Assembly (NCBI GenBank): GCA_036277115.1 | Contig: DASUNM010000024.1 | Location: 550,550 to 614,549 of the forward strand | Reading direction: 5' to 3' | DNA: 64,000 nucleotides | From: Pyrinomonadaceae bacterium | Lineage (GTDB): Bacteria; Acidobacteriota; Blastocatellia; Pyrinomonadales; Pyrinomonadaceae | Part shown: positions 52,316 through 61,773 of the stretch, in pieces | Numbering within the stretch: the first letter of the stretch is position 1 | Layout: every line of letters begins with the position of its first letter | The notes under the pieces: generated by a model | The model's database searches: none | What the model was told of the DNA's origin: nothing | What the model saw: the letters and a program-made list of their open reading frames with translations, nothing else | Translations under genes and position numbers: made by a program

Positions 52316-53164
52316 ATGTCGAATGACAGCGCTCAAAAGCGTCCGGGCCTTATTTCAAGCGCGATCGAGCAAGTTCTTGAAAGCGGCTCGCGCGCCGTTA
52401 TCGCGACAGTGGTCGAGTCCGTGGACGACGGGCCGGCGGTCGGCGCGAAGCTGCTCGTGCGTGACTCAGGCGAGATAGTCGGAAGTCTGGGCAACAGCGA
52501 ATTGGATGAAGCTGTCGCCCATCACGCGCCGGCGTTTATGCGGACGCGTGACGAAGCTCGCGCGATCAAGCTTCGCGACTTCGCACTCGATGCGGCAGAG
52601 GCCGACATGAAGATTCTTTTTGAACGGGTCGAGGCCGAGCCGCGACTGGTAATTGCCGGAGCGGGACACGTCGGCGCGTCGCTGGCTCGACTCGGCGCGT
52701 CGGTTGGATATCAGGTGACGCTGATCGATGACCGTGCCGAGTTCGTTGATCGAAAGTTATTCGGTACGCATGCCCCTGGCATGCAGCACGGCGGAGGGGT
52801 GCGTACCGTAGCCGCCGAAGATTGGCAGCGCGCGGTGCGTGACGCGATTGGAAATGGCCACGGCGTATCGGTCGCCATCGTCACGCGCGGTCACAAACAG
52901 GACGAGGAATGCCTGCGTGCGGCAATTGAATCAAAGCCGGACTACGTCGGCATGATCGGCAGTAAGCGCCGCACAAACATAGTGCTGGATAAGTTGCGTG
53001 AAGAAGGCGCCGACGAAAACGAATTGAAGAAAGTGCGCGCGCCGATCGGGTTGGACATCGGCGCGGTCTCGCCTGAAGAAGTTGCGCTCTCGATCCTTGC
53101 GGAAATAGTCGCAGAACGCCGCGGCGGCGAAGGTGCGTCGCTCTCGAGCTGGCGCCGTTCCTAG
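52316..53164 (+). CDS. XdhC family molybdenum-hydroxylase maturation factor, two-domain, with in-frame repeat insert
   Basis: The 282-residue protein has the XdhC_CoxI domain (about 20-90) and the C-terminal Rossmann domain (LVIAGAGHVGASLARLG; AIVTRGHKQDEECL; YVGMIGSKRRTNIVLDKL; PIGLDIGAVSPEEVALSILA). Between IDDRAEFVDRKLF and VAAEDW, family members have a short link; here it is lengthened to GTHAPGMQHGGGVRT, which is a palindromic repeat (52763-52807) kept in frame. The CGG-type Cys motif of the N-terminal domain is not seen, so the cofactor site may rely on the other xdhC protein. It overlaps the next, converging gene by four bases. Confidence 0.88.
   Translation: MSNDSAQKRPGLISSAIEQVLESGSRAVIATVVESVDDGPAVGAKLLVRDSGEIVGSLGNSELDEAVAHHAPAFMRTRDEARAIKLRDFALDAAEADMKILFERVEAEPRLVIAGAGHVGASLARLGASVGYQVTLIDDRAEFVDRKLFGTHAPGMQHGGGVRTVAAEDWQRAVRDAIGNGHGVSVAIVTRGHKQDEECLRAAIESKPDYVGMIGSKRRTNIVLDKLREEGADENELKKVRAPIGLDIGAVSPEEVALSILAEIVAERRGGEGASLSSWRRS
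52763..52807. repeat. GGTACGCA palindrome inside the xdhC coding sequence
   Basis: Arms GGTACGCA (52763-52770) and TGCGTACC (52800-52807), with the inner ATGCCCCTGGCAT. It is similar to 12585-12648 (GGTACGCACGCCTCTGGCGT), and the length is a multiple of three, so the reading frame is kept. Confidence 0.85.
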
Positions 53165-53811
53165 TTTCTGGTCCTCAAATACTCCGCCGGCAGGGGAGTC
53201 GTCGCATCTTCGGCCTGCCAAAATATGGTCACAATCCACCAACGCTTTCCGTCATTCATCAACTGAATGCTGTTGATGCCGCGCATGAAAGGCTTTTCGT
53301 CCTCGGCTTTGCGGCGTGCTTCGTACGTGCTGAAGATGTGGGCGATATTGCCGAACTTCTCGATCCGGCGTGAGACCTCTTTCTCGAAGAATCCATTCTG
53401 TTCGAGCTGTGCGCCACCCTGAATGTATTCCTCGGGGGTGCGCACGCGCGACACGACCTCTCCCGTTGGACGACGGCCCGTGGGAATCAGCCGCGCGCCC
53501 GGCACGAACAAGGAACGAAAGCGATCCCAGTTTCTCTTCTGCCCAGCCGGCCCGGAAATCACGTCATAAAGCGCGGCGACAATTGAGTCCATCGTCTCAA
53601 CGTCTTTCGGATCGGCGGCAGGCGTTTGTGGCGCCGCCGATGCGGCTGGTGTTTGCGAGGGTCTGGCGGGCGGCGGCATCGACGGTGCGCCGGGTGCCGG
53701 TGGCGGTGGAGGCGACGTCGGCGCTTGCGCAAAGGCGGTCATCATCAAGCCCACAGTTAAAACAAAAACGGACGCGAAGGCAGCTTTGGAGAGTACTCGA
53801 AGATGATTCAT
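53161..53811 (-). CDS. Exported NTF2-like protein
   Basis: The 216-residue protein has a signal peptide (about 1-29, ending FAQA), a Pro/Ala/Ser-rich linker (30-68) and an NTF2-like/SnoaL-type domain with MDSIVAALYDVISGPAGQKR, RNWDRFRSLFVPGARLIPTG, the conserved RGINSIQLMNDGKRWWIVTI strand and FWQAED. Such domains often act as binding or enzymatic pockets; the role here is unknown. It converges with xdhC with a four-base overlap. Confidence 0.85.
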   Translation of the reverse strand: MNHLRVLSKAAFASVFVLTVGLMMTAFAQAPTSPPPPPAPGAPSMPPPARPSQTPAASAAPQTPAADPKDVETMDSIVAALYDVISGPAGQKRNWDRFRSLFVPGARLIPTGRRPTGEVVSRVRTPEEYIQGGAQLEQNGFFEKEVSRRIEKFGNIAHIFSTYEARRKAEDEKPFMRGINSIQLMNDGKRWWIVTIFWQAEDATTPLPAEYLRTRN

Positions 53812-53935
53812 TTGTGCTCCCGATTAGACTCTGATTTGAAGTGATTAAAGCATGACTGGATCGCCACCACAAATCCGTTAACGAGTCGTTCAGCAGCTTT
53901 GCGCGGCTTTGGCCCCGATGTTATTAACATAGTTC

Positions 53936-55195
53936 ATGTCTGCAGAGCTTCAGCAACAGCCAGAACGCCATCGCGGCGTCAGCGAAATGTTTCGCGCGCT
54001 GCGACATCGCAACTTTCTGCTGTTCTGGTCAGGCGCTTTCCTCTCGAACACTGGCACGTGGATGCAGGCAGTCGCGCAAGGCTGGCTGGTCCTGCAGTTG
54101 TCGAATTCCGCGTTCTGGTTGGGCCTTGATGCGTTCATGTCCACCGCGCCCGGGTTGGTTTTCACGCTGGTGGGCGGGGTGTTCGCGGACTTAGTCGATC
54201 GCAGAAAGCTCTTAATTTATTCGCAGATCGTTGCCGGCTTAACCGCGCTGATTCTCGGCACGTTGATCGTGACCGGTGTAGTTAAGGTTTGGATGATCCT
54301 GGTGTTGTCGTTCGTGACGGGCTGCTGCATGTCGATGTCGGCCCCGTCATACATGGCGTTGGTTTTCGACCTGGTTGATCGTGAGGATCTGGCGAATGCC
54401 GTGGCCCTGAACTCGACGCAGTTTCAATTGGCGCGCGGGCTGGGGCCCGTCGCCGCCGGCATCGCCTTCAAGCTGTTCGGTGTGGCGGGCTGTTTCTTTG
54501 CGAACGGAATCTCGTTCGCTGCGGTCGTAGTTGGTTTGCAAATGGTCCGTTACCGAACGCGCAATGCGGAACGGCCGGCAGAGGAGCCGCGAGGAAAATT
54601 TCTCACCAACCTCGTCGACGGCTTTCGTTACGTGACGAGTCGCCCGCGGGTCTCGATGCTGCTCATAGTTTCGGCCGTTACCAGTCTGTTTGGCGCGCCT
54701 TACATCGCGATGGCCCCGGTTTTCGCGCGTGACGTGCTGCATCTCGGTGAGACGGGGCTGGCGCTGCTCATGGGCATGGCCGGCGCGGGCTCATTGTTTG
54801 GCGCGTTGTTTCTTGCGTACCTCGGTGATTTTCGGCGCAAAGGCTGGTTTGTTTTAGGCGGCTGTCTGGGATTTGCGGTGTGCCTTATTGGATTCTCACT
54901 ATCGACCAACGTGGTCGCGTCCGTCATTTTTCTATTCGCGCTCGGATTCGCCATCGTCTGTTCCGTGGCCGTCACCAATACGCTGCTGCAGAAACTAGTC
55001 ACCGACGATATGCGCGGAAGGGTACTGAGCCTCTTTATGCTTTCTTTTATCGGAGCGATGCCCATCGGCAACCTTATCGCCGGTGCTGCATCTCAGCGCT
55101 TCGGAGCGCCCCGGACACTGGCTGTGGGTGGCCTCATTATCATCGTGTTCGTGGCGATGGTAACGTGGCGCAATCCGCGTTTAAGGGAGTTATGA
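53936..55195 (+). CDS. Major facilitator superfamily exporter (EntS/MFS_3 type)
   Basis: The 419-residue protein has twelve likely membrane helices. The start FRALRHRNFLLFWSGAFLSN and TWMQAVAQGWLVLQL are typical of the MFS_3 (enterobactin-exporter-like) group; the loop 2-3 motif is GGVFADLVDRRKLLI. The middle loop (about 205-230) is charged. These proteins export small molecules or drugs; the substrate cannot be told. The gene begins a run with the YCF48-like and cREC genes. Confidence 0.92.
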   Translation: MSAELQQQPERHRGVSEMFRALRHRNFLLFWSGAFLSNTGTWMQAVAQGWLVLQLSNSAFWLGLDAFMSTAPGLVFTLVGGVFADLVDRRKLLIYSQIVAGLTALILGTLIVTGVVKVWMILVLSFVTGCCMSMSAPSYMALVFDLVDREDLANAVALNSTQFQLARGLGPVAAGIAFKLFGVAGCFFANGISFAAVVVGLQMVRYRTRNAERPAEEPRGKFLTNLVDGFRYVTSRPRVSMLLIVSAVTSLFGAPYIAMAPVFARDVLHLGETGLALLMGMAGAGSLFGALFLAYLGDFRRKGWFVLGGCLGFAVCLIGFSLSTNVVASVIFLFALGFAIVCSVAVTNTLLQKLVTDDMRGRVLSLFMLSFIGAMPIGNLIAGAASQRFGAPRTLAVGGLIIIVFVAMVTWRNPRLREL

Positions 55196-55255
55196 AATAT
55201 TGGCTGCGGCGCTTTGGCGGAACTGCCGTTGTGTGACAAACTCAAATCATCACGC

Positions 55256-56230
55256 ATGAAGAGAAAGTTTATCCCGATTTTAATCGTAGTTTGCCTCGCA
55301 GTCTGTGCGACAGCTGTGTCGGAAGCTCAGAGTGGTTGGGCGGTCAAGCGCATTCCGTCTGGTGGTCGCGACCTCAACGCCGTCTACTTTAATGACGCCA
55401 AACGCGGCTGGATTGGTGGCGACGAAGGCTATCTGGCGCGCACTGAAGACGGTGGCGCTTCATGGATCGAGCAGCGCCTGCCGACGAAAAATTCAATTAA
55501 CGACGTGTACTTCGTCACCAAAGAGAAGGGTTTCGTGCTTGCTGGAGAAACGATTTTCAGCACTTCGGAGAGCGGGAACAGTTGGCAGCAAGCGCACACT
55601 TTCTCCGCCGCTGATTTTGAGGGTGCGGCTCCCGAACTTTACAGCCTGCGGTTCGACGGGAAGAAGAGGGGCTGGGTCGTAGGTTCAGTCAGTCGCGACG
55701 ACAACGTTGTAGATAGCATCCTCGCGATCACGCGGGACGGCGGCGTGACGTGGCAAGTCCTAAAGGCGCCCAGCCGGCAGGAACTAATTCATATCGACTT
55801 CGTCGACGACCAAAACGGATGGATTGTAGGCGCCGGCGGTGCGATTCTCCGGACGACCGATGCCGGCGAGTCATGGAAACGGCAGGACTCCGGAACGACG
55901 TTGACCCTCTACCACATCGATTTTCGAAACAAGAAACAAGGGCTGGCAGTCGGCGAGCGCGGGACGATTCTGGCGACGGAAAACAGTGGCGAGACCTGGT
56001 CGAAAGTTACTTCTCCGGCGCGCGCAACGTTGCTGAGCGTTCAGTTTGTCAGTGAGGATGACGCGTGGATTATTGGCCGCGGCGGCGCGGTTCTCCGATC
56101 CGGTGATGGAGGCCGGACGTGGATCGAACAGGAAAGTGGCGTCAAACAAAATCTGTACGCGATGTTCATGATGAAGAAGGCCGGATGGGTCGTGGGCAGT
56201 GATGGCCTGATGTTGAGTTACAAAGAATAG
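55256..56230 (+). CDS. Exported YCF48/BNR-like beta-propeller protein
   Basis: The 324-residue protein has a signal peptide (about 1-24, ending SEAQS) and about six BNR/YCF48-type repeats (GWIGGDEGYLARTEDGGASW; DAWIIGRGGAVLRSGDGGRT; AGWVVGSDGLML). The Trp and Gly pattern GWxxG and the Asp-box-like S/T-x-D-G-G-x-x-W are clear. In cyanobacteria Ycf48 helps assemble photosystem II, but in non-phototrophs the role is unknown. I use the ATG at 55256. The repeats occupy nearly the entire mature part. Confidence 0.9.
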   Translation: MKRKFIPILIVVCLAVCATAVSEAQSGWAVKRIPSGGRDLNAVYFNDAKRGWIGGDEGYLARTEDGGASWIEQRLPTKNSINDVYFVTKEKGFVLAGETIFSTSESGNSWQQAHTFSAADFEGAAPELYSLRFDGKKRGWVVGSVSRDDNVVDSILAITRDGGVTWQVLKAPSRQELIHIDFVDDQNGWIVGAGGAILRTTDAGESWKRQDSGTTLTLYHIDFRNKKQGLAVGERGTILATENSGETWSKVTSPARATLLSVQFVSEDDAWIIGRGGAVLRSGDGGRTWIEQESGVKQNLYAMFMMKKAGWVVGSDGLMLSYKE

Positions 56231-56248
56231 GAACCTGGCTGTTTAGAT

Positions 56249-56704
56249 ATGGGCTATTTTTCGCGATTGACTACCAGACTCGGACTAACCAAGAGCCACG
56301 GCGAGCGCCATCCGATCCGCATCTTTCTGCTTGAGGACGACGAGCGGCGCTGCGACTGGTTCGCTAAGCACTTCAAGGGCGATCACATTGACGCCGTTTG
56401 CGAAATCGACGAAGCGAAAGAACTTCTGAAGACGCGAACTTATGATTCGATTTTTCTCGATCACGACCTGAAGCCTGAGCATTACGGCTCGACCCGTAAC
56501 GATGACGAGCGGACGGGATACGCGATCGCACACTTTCTCGCCTCACATCCTGAACTCCAACGCGCAGCCACGATCATGGTGCACAGCTTCAACGCGGACG
56601 GCGCGCTGCGCATGGTTGAAGAACTGCGCGGCGCGGGCCGCCACGCCGACTACGTTCCATTTCATTTCCTTGAAGACAGGCTGAAAAATCTTAAGGCCAG
56701 ATAG
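56249..56704 (+). CDS. Cyclic-phosphate processing receiver (cREC) domain protein
   Basis: The 151-residue protein resembles the cREC family: FLLEDDERRCDWFAKHF (acidic pocket), the Asp/His pair in IFLDHDLKPEHYG and VHSFNADGALRMVEEL. This is a receiver-like domain proposed to act on cyclic phosphates in RNA-repair or conflict systems. It follows the YCF48-like gene by 18 bases. A tRNA gene lies just downstream on the other strand, which may be chance. Confidence 0.85.
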   Translation: MGYFSRLTTRLGLTKSHGERHPIRIFLLEDDERRCDWFAKHFKGDHIDAVCEIDEAKELLKTRTYDSIFLDHDLKPEHYGSTRNDDERTGYAIAHFLASHPELQRAATIMVHSFNADGALRMVEELRGAGRHADYVPFHFLEDRLKNLKAR

Positions 56705-56829
56705 CCGCGGCGAAGGGCAAAGGCCAGGCGCTAAGTGCGGTGCGAAAGCGTGGAGGCTAAGGGCGAGGCCGAATGAGCCTTGCGAAGCCCGCCGTTTAGC
56801 TCTTGTCTCTTTGCTCTTTGCCGGAGAAA

Positions 56830-56905
56830 TGGTGGCCAGGGACGGAATCGAACCGCCGACGCCGGCCTTTTCAGGGCCGCGCTCTACCAACTGAGCTACC
56901 TGGCC
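56830..56905 (-). tRNA. tRNA-Phe (GAA)
   Basis: Read on the minus strand, the 76-base gene has acceptor GGCCAGG/CCTGGCC, D arm GCTC...GAGC, anticodon stem CGGCC/GGCCG with loop CTGAAAA (anticodon GAA), T arm GGCGG-TTCGATT-CCGTC and an encoded CCA. All four stems pair with at most one G-U. It is the only intact tRNA in the window. Confidence 0.97.
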
Positions 56906-56990
56906 GTCGCGTGATTGAGGACACGGCAGTATAGGAATCGCGTTGATAAGTGTCAAACTACTGGGGGAATTTCGCGGTTTGAAAATTTCG

Positions 56991-57018
56991 TTGACGGAAT
57001 TTCTTCGCGGAGTATAAT
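56991..57018 (+). promoter_or_regulatory. Sigma70-type promoter in front of a candidate RNA
   Basis: TTGACG at 56991-56996, a 16-base spacer and a perfect TATAAT at 57013-57018. There is no convincing protein start downstream, but a structured stretch starts about seven bases after it. Confidence 0.75.
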
Positions 57019-57024
57019 TTTTCA

Positions 57025-57163
57025 GTCGGATGGGGCTGGCCCCAAAAGTCCAGCCGGTTGCAAGACAGTCCGACCCTTGAACATCGATAGTACCCGCCAG
57101 TGCCAGCTCGGCCGCCGAATCGCGCCCCCCGTGATCGCTACCTTCGAGCTGGCACGCGTTTTT
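57025..57163 (+). ncRNA. Candidate structured small RNA
   Basis: The transcript expected from the promoter begins at a stem GTCGGA (57025-57030) / TCCGAC (57069-57074), which encloses a hairpin GGCTGG (57034-57039) / CCAGCC (57050-57055). A second domain has GTGCCAGCTCG (57100-57110) and CGAGCTGGCAC (57145-57155), followed by GCGTTTTT, an intrinsic-terminator-like end. I compared it by eye with 6S, SRP, tmRNA and RNase P and saw no match. Existence of a transcript is inferred from promoter, folding and terminator. Confidence 0.55.
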
Positions 57164-57174
57164 AAAGCTAAAGA

Positions 57175-57210
57175 AAAAGCGGCTTCGATCATGTGATCGA
57201 AGCCGCTTTT
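57175..57210 (-). terminator. Bidirectional terminator, mainly for groL
   Basis: Arms of 17 bases (57175-57191, 57194-57210; core AAGCGGCTTCGATCA) are perfectly complementary around a two-base tip. On the minus strand it is followed by a TTTTTCTTT tract, so it should end groL transcripts; on the plus strand only four T follow. Confidence 0.88.
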
Positions 57211-57275
57211 CGCTATTACGCTGACCTAACGATTTGGGCTACTGCCGAACCGAACGGTCGGGTCTACTGCTAAGG

Positions 57276-58943
<1,668 letters not shown>

Positions 58944-58966
58944 TTAGATTCGTTGTTAGCGCGGCC

Positions 58967-59287
58967 TTATTTGGCTTTTTTGCCGGCCGCCGCGCGCTGG
59001 ATGATCCCCAGGATCTCGTCCTCGCGCATGATCAAAAACTCTTCATTATCGAGTTTGACTTCTGAACCGCTGTACTTCCCGAACAACACCCGATCACCGG
59101 GCTGCACGTCCAAAGTCTGGCGCGTACCGTCTTCGCGATACTTGCCTTCGCCCACGGCGACGACTTCGCCTTCCTGCGGTTTCTCTTTTGCGGTATCGGG
59201 GATGATGATACCCCCGCGCATCTGCTCGCCCTCTTCGATGCGGCGCACAATCACGCGGTCATGAAGCGGTCTGATATTCACTGCCAT
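58967..59287 (-). CDS. groS: Co-chaperonin GroES
   Basis: GroES caps the GroEL ring. The 106-residue protein has [20 protein letters not shown], the mobile loop ([14 protein letters not shown]), [14 protein letters not shown] and the terminal beta region [14 protein letters not shown]. It is the first gene of the groS-groL operon, with a promoter and a CIRCE-like operator upstream. Confidence 0.98.
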   Translation of the reverse strand: MAVNIRPLHDRVIVRRIEEGEQMRGGIIIPDTAKEKPQEGEVVAVGEGKYREDGTRQTLDVQPGDRVLFGKYSGSEVKLDNEEFLIMREDEILGIIQRAAAGKKAK

Positions 59288-59363
59288 TGCTGCCTAATCT
59301 CCTTTTTCTGCTCAGTTTTGAGCACGATCGTGCTCAGAAATTCTTACGTCTTGATTTGCGATA

Positions 59364-59390
59364 TTGGCAAACCTGAATGATGAGTGCTAA
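59364..59390 (-). promoter_or_regulatory. CIRCE operator (HrcA site) of groS-groL
   Basis: On the minus strand: TTAGCACTC (perfect consensus arm, 59382-59390), nine-base spacer, GTTTGCCAA (59364-59372, six of nine matches to GAGTGCTAA). It lies directly downstream of the -10 box, as in HrcA-regulated chaperonin operons. Confidence 0.8.
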
Positions 59391-59395
59391 AGAGC

Positions 59396-59424
59396 AATAT
59401 AAGAATGGCGACCCCGGTTGTCAA
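59396..59424 (-). promoter_or_regulatory. Sigma70 promoter of groS-groL
   Basis: Minus strand: TTGACA (59419-59424), 17-base spacer, TATATT (59396-59401). The -35 box lies in a short palindrome, CCCGGTT-GTC-AACCGGG (59413-59429). Transcription would begin inside the CIRCE element. Confidence 0.85.
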
Positions 59425-59474
59425 CCGGGTACGGCAACGAAATGTGGTCTGGGTTCAGAACCCGACGGCCCGGG

Positions 59475-59735
59475 TTAATGGAGTTTCGACCGCTTTTTGC
59501 CGTTCGTATAGACGAGTTGATGCTTGCGCTCGGCCGCGCGGTAGGAATTAACACGCTTGGAAATGGTGTTGCGGTGGATGCCCAGGGCTTCGGCGGTGTT
59601 GGAAATACGCTTCTTATTACGGGCGAAAGCCTTCTGGATATACAGCTTTTCGAACTCCTCGAGGGCCTCATCCAGGAGGATGCGGCCATCGAGCATGTCT
59701 TCAATGACGGCTTCTAAACGGGGGCGGATCTGCAT
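59475..59735 (-). CDS. Small Fis-type helix-turn-helix protein
   Basis: The 86-residue protein has an N-terminal helix (IEDMLDGRILLDEALEEFEK) and a Fis-like HTH_8 motif, RNKKRISNTAEALGIHRNTISKRV, with a basic C-terminal tail (NGKKRSKLH). Such motifs are the DNA-binding ends of NtrC-type activators, but here the protein is free-standing. It could be a small nucleoid-type regulator. It follows purC on the same strand after a gap with hairpins. Confidence 0.88.
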   Translation of the reverse strand: MQIRPRLEAVIEDMLDGRILLDEALEEFEKLYIQKAFARNKKRISNTAEALGIHRNTISKRVNSYRAAERKHQLVYTNGKKRSKLH

Positions 59736-59745
59736 TGATTCAACA

Positions 59746-59805
59746 GGCCGCTAAAGCGGCCACGTATATATTTTCGTCTTCTACCCAGCGCTGAAGCGTT
59801 GGGCT
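59746..59805. repeat. Two hairpins between purC and the Fis-type gene
   Basis: GGCCGC-TAAA-GCGGCC at 59746-59761 and CCCAGCGC-TGAA-GCGTTGGG at about 59784-59803. Each is a compact stem of six to eight bases. They may end the purC transcript or belong to the GC-rich repeat families. Confidence 0.55.
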
Positions 59806-59813
59806 ACTCAAAA

Positions 59814-60716
59814 CTACAAACTCTCGCCGGTGAGCAGCTTGTACGCTTCCAGATATCGCCCGGTTGTGGCCTTGGCAACTTCCGGCGGCAATTCGGGCGC
59901 CGGAGGCTGCTTGTTCCAATCGAGTGTTTCCAGGTAATCGCGTACGTACTGCTTGTCGAACGAAGTCTGGCCGCGACCGACTCCGTAGTGATCTGCCGGC
60001 CAAAAACGCGACGAATCGGGCGTCAGGACCTCGTCAATCAGGATCGAGCGGCCTTCACGGTCTCGGCCGAACTCGAACTTCGTGTCCGCGATAATAATTC
60101 CTCGTTCGCGGGCATACTCGGCCGCTTGTTTGTAAAGCGTCAAAGAGATTTCGCGCAGGCTCGCGGTGATCTCGGGCCCGACAATCTCTTCCATGCGCTG
60201 CTCGCTGATGTTCTCATCGTGGCCGGTTTCAGCCTTCGTTGCTGGGGTGAAAATTGGTTCAGAGAGTTGTTCCGATTCGCGGAGCCCCGCCGGTAGTTTA
60301 TGTCCGCAGATTTCTCCGGTCCTCTGGTAATCCTTCCAGCCAGACCCCGTGATGTACCCCCGCACGACACACTCGACGGGGAACACTTCCGTTTTGCGAA
60401 CCAGCATTGAGCGGCCGCGCAGCTCGTCCGCATGGTTCTGGACGACTGACGGCATCTCTTCGATGCGCGTCGTGATCAGGTGATTAGGCACGACATGCCC
60501 AAGTTTCGTAAACCAGAATTGCGAAAGCGAAGTCAGAACTTCGCCCTTGCGTTCAATCGGCGTCGGAATCACACAATCGAATGCCGAGACGCGATCCGTG
60601 GCGACGATTAGCAGACGATCTTCATCGACCTGATAAACGTCTCGAACCTTGCCGCGTCTGATTAGTTGGAGATCGGAAAGAGTAGTTTCAACTACAGGGG
60701 CCACTGCTGTCATCAT
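59814..60716 (-). CDS. purC: Phosphoribosylaminoimidazole-succinocarboxamide synthase
   Basis: PurC joins aspartate to CAIR in purine synthesis. The 300-residue protein has LIRRGKVRDVYQVDEDRLLI (ATP loop), TDRVSAFDCVIPTPIERKG, VVRGYITGSGWKDYQ and the end IDEVLTPDSSRFWPADHY. It belongs to the longer, stand-alone SAICAR synthase type. The start may be the second ATG (MTAVAPV). No other purine gene is present. Confidence 0.97.
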   Translation of the reverse strand: MMTAVAPVVETTLSDLQLIRRGKVRDVYQVDEDRLLIVATDRVSAFDCVIPTPIERKGEVLTSLSQFWFTKLGHVVPNHLITTRIEEMPSVVQNHADELRGRSMLVRKTEVFPVECVVRGYITGSGWKDYQRTGEICGHKLPAGLRESEQLSEPIFTPATKAETGHDENISEQRMEEIVGPEITASLREISLTLYKQAAEYARERGIIIADTKFEFGRDREGRSILIDEVLTPDSSRFWPADHYGVGRGQTSFDKQYVRDYLETLDWNKQPPAPELPPEVAKATTGRYLEAYKLLTGESL

Positions 60717-60834
60717 TGCGCCGTGTTAAATCGAAATGAAATTGGAGCGACGCGATCTTGCTCATTCGTGTTCGCGCTGTCAAGAAAACGATCAAAATAA
60801 AACCGATCGATTGTGTTGTGATCACAATCGATCG

Positions 60835-60955
60835 GAAAGGGAAGAAAGATCAAGCCGCAGATGGAACGCGGATTAGCGCGGACAGGAAAAACCAGAATGA
60901 GTTAAGCTCCTCCTTTCATCGCGTCATCCGCGCAAATCGGCAACTGAACTAGGCG
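60835..60955. repeat. Degenerate GCGGATTAGCGCGGA repeat
   Basis: GATGGAACGCGGATTAGCGC and, inverted, CATCCGCGCAAATCGGC form an imperfect inverted repeat. A 64-codon frame crosses it (60758-60952), but the sequence is repeat, not a protein gene. Confidence 0.5.
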
Positions 60956-61443
60956 CTGGCGGCTGAACTGTTGGCGAGTGCTTCCCGCAAGCGACCAATC
61001 TGCGCGGCGTGATTGTGCGCGTGCGCGGCATAGATGCGCAGCCAATCTTCTGTTGAGTACGAACCGCTCTCCGAGTGTGTGCCTTCACGTCGCCAATCCT
61101 CTTCGGTCATCAGATGGATGAGTTGCGCGGTCGTTGCGCGCGCAAAACGGAAAGCTTCAAGCGCCGGAGTTATATCGCGCTCACTGTAACGCAGTTTCGC
61201 GGCGTATTGATCCTGATCGTAGCCTTGAATTAGCGGATGATCTTCAACCAGCAAGCGACGCAGACGCAGCGCGCTGGTCGTCTCGCTGTCAGCCAAATGA
61301 TGGACGATTTCAGCGGCGCTCCACTTACCGGGAATTGGGTGAGCGGTCAAAGATTCAGGCGGAAAACCGGCTAAATTCCGCAGAACTTCATCATAGCCGG
61401 CCTCATATTGCGAGATTAGCTGTTGTCTTTCATCGGGGCCCAT
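60949..61443 (-). CDS. DinB-like (DinB_2) family protein
   Basis: The 164-residue protein is a four-helix DinB-type protein. The metal-binding histidines are seen in AAEIVHHLADSE (helix 2) and IYAAHAHNHAAQIGRLREAL (C-terminal). PIPGKWSAAEIVHHL is the family hallmark. Such proteins often use metal plus thiol cofactors, for example in thiol transfer or detoxification. ATG at 61443 has GAAAGGA upstream, better than the TTG two codons earlier. Confidence 0.9.
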   Translation of the reverse strand: MGPDERQQLISQYEAGYDEVLRNLAGFPPESLTAHPIPGKWSAAEIVHHLADSETTSALRLRRLLVEDHPLIQGYDQDQYAAKLRYSERDITPALEAFRFARATTAQLIHLMTEEDWRREGTHSESGSYSTEDWLRIYAAHAHNHAAQIGRLREALANSSAASA

Positions 61444-61449
61444 AAACAA

Positions 61450-61773
61450 TCCTTTCTTCTCGTAAATGCGTCAACGCGCCGCACGTGAATTTTCGAGCGG
61501 AAACTACTCCCTTGCTGCAACAACGTCAAGTGAGTCCTGGCCCTGAGGCGTCTGTTTCTAGTGCAATTGGATTTGGTCTTAAGAATCGAAGTGATTCGGT
61601 CACGGGGATTCAACTATTCAGTCTCAGCTCCGATTTCTTTGAAAAACGTTAATGCAACGTGTGTTTATTGCATGAACATTGCGACCGGAAGAGTTGGAAT
61701 AACGTTTGCACCTACAGGCAGTGAGGTTCGCTCCTCTGCGATCTGAATCACTTTTGAGAATTGGAGAATAACT
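61450..61773. other. Intergenic region between the DinB-like and BON genes
   Basis: About 325 bases. TTAATGCAACGTGTGTTTATTGCAT at about 61648-61673 contains a loose inverted repeat (ATGCAA/TTGCAT). A GGAG site precedes the next ATG. I see no further gene. Confidence 0.4.

Noticed and set aside
57025..57163. 6S, SRP or tmRNA gene
   Set aside because: The hallmark features (long closed bubble, GGAAGCAGCC-type loop, tag reading frame) are not present by eye.
56915..57196. 93-codon frame over the candidate RNA
   Set aside because: It starts within the tRNA-side spacer upstream of the promoter, lacks a ribosome site and crosses the structured region.
60758..60952. 64-codon frame with basic start
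   Set aside because: Most of it is a degenerate intergenic repeat (ADGTRISADRKNQN is its translation), and it has no ribosome-binding site.
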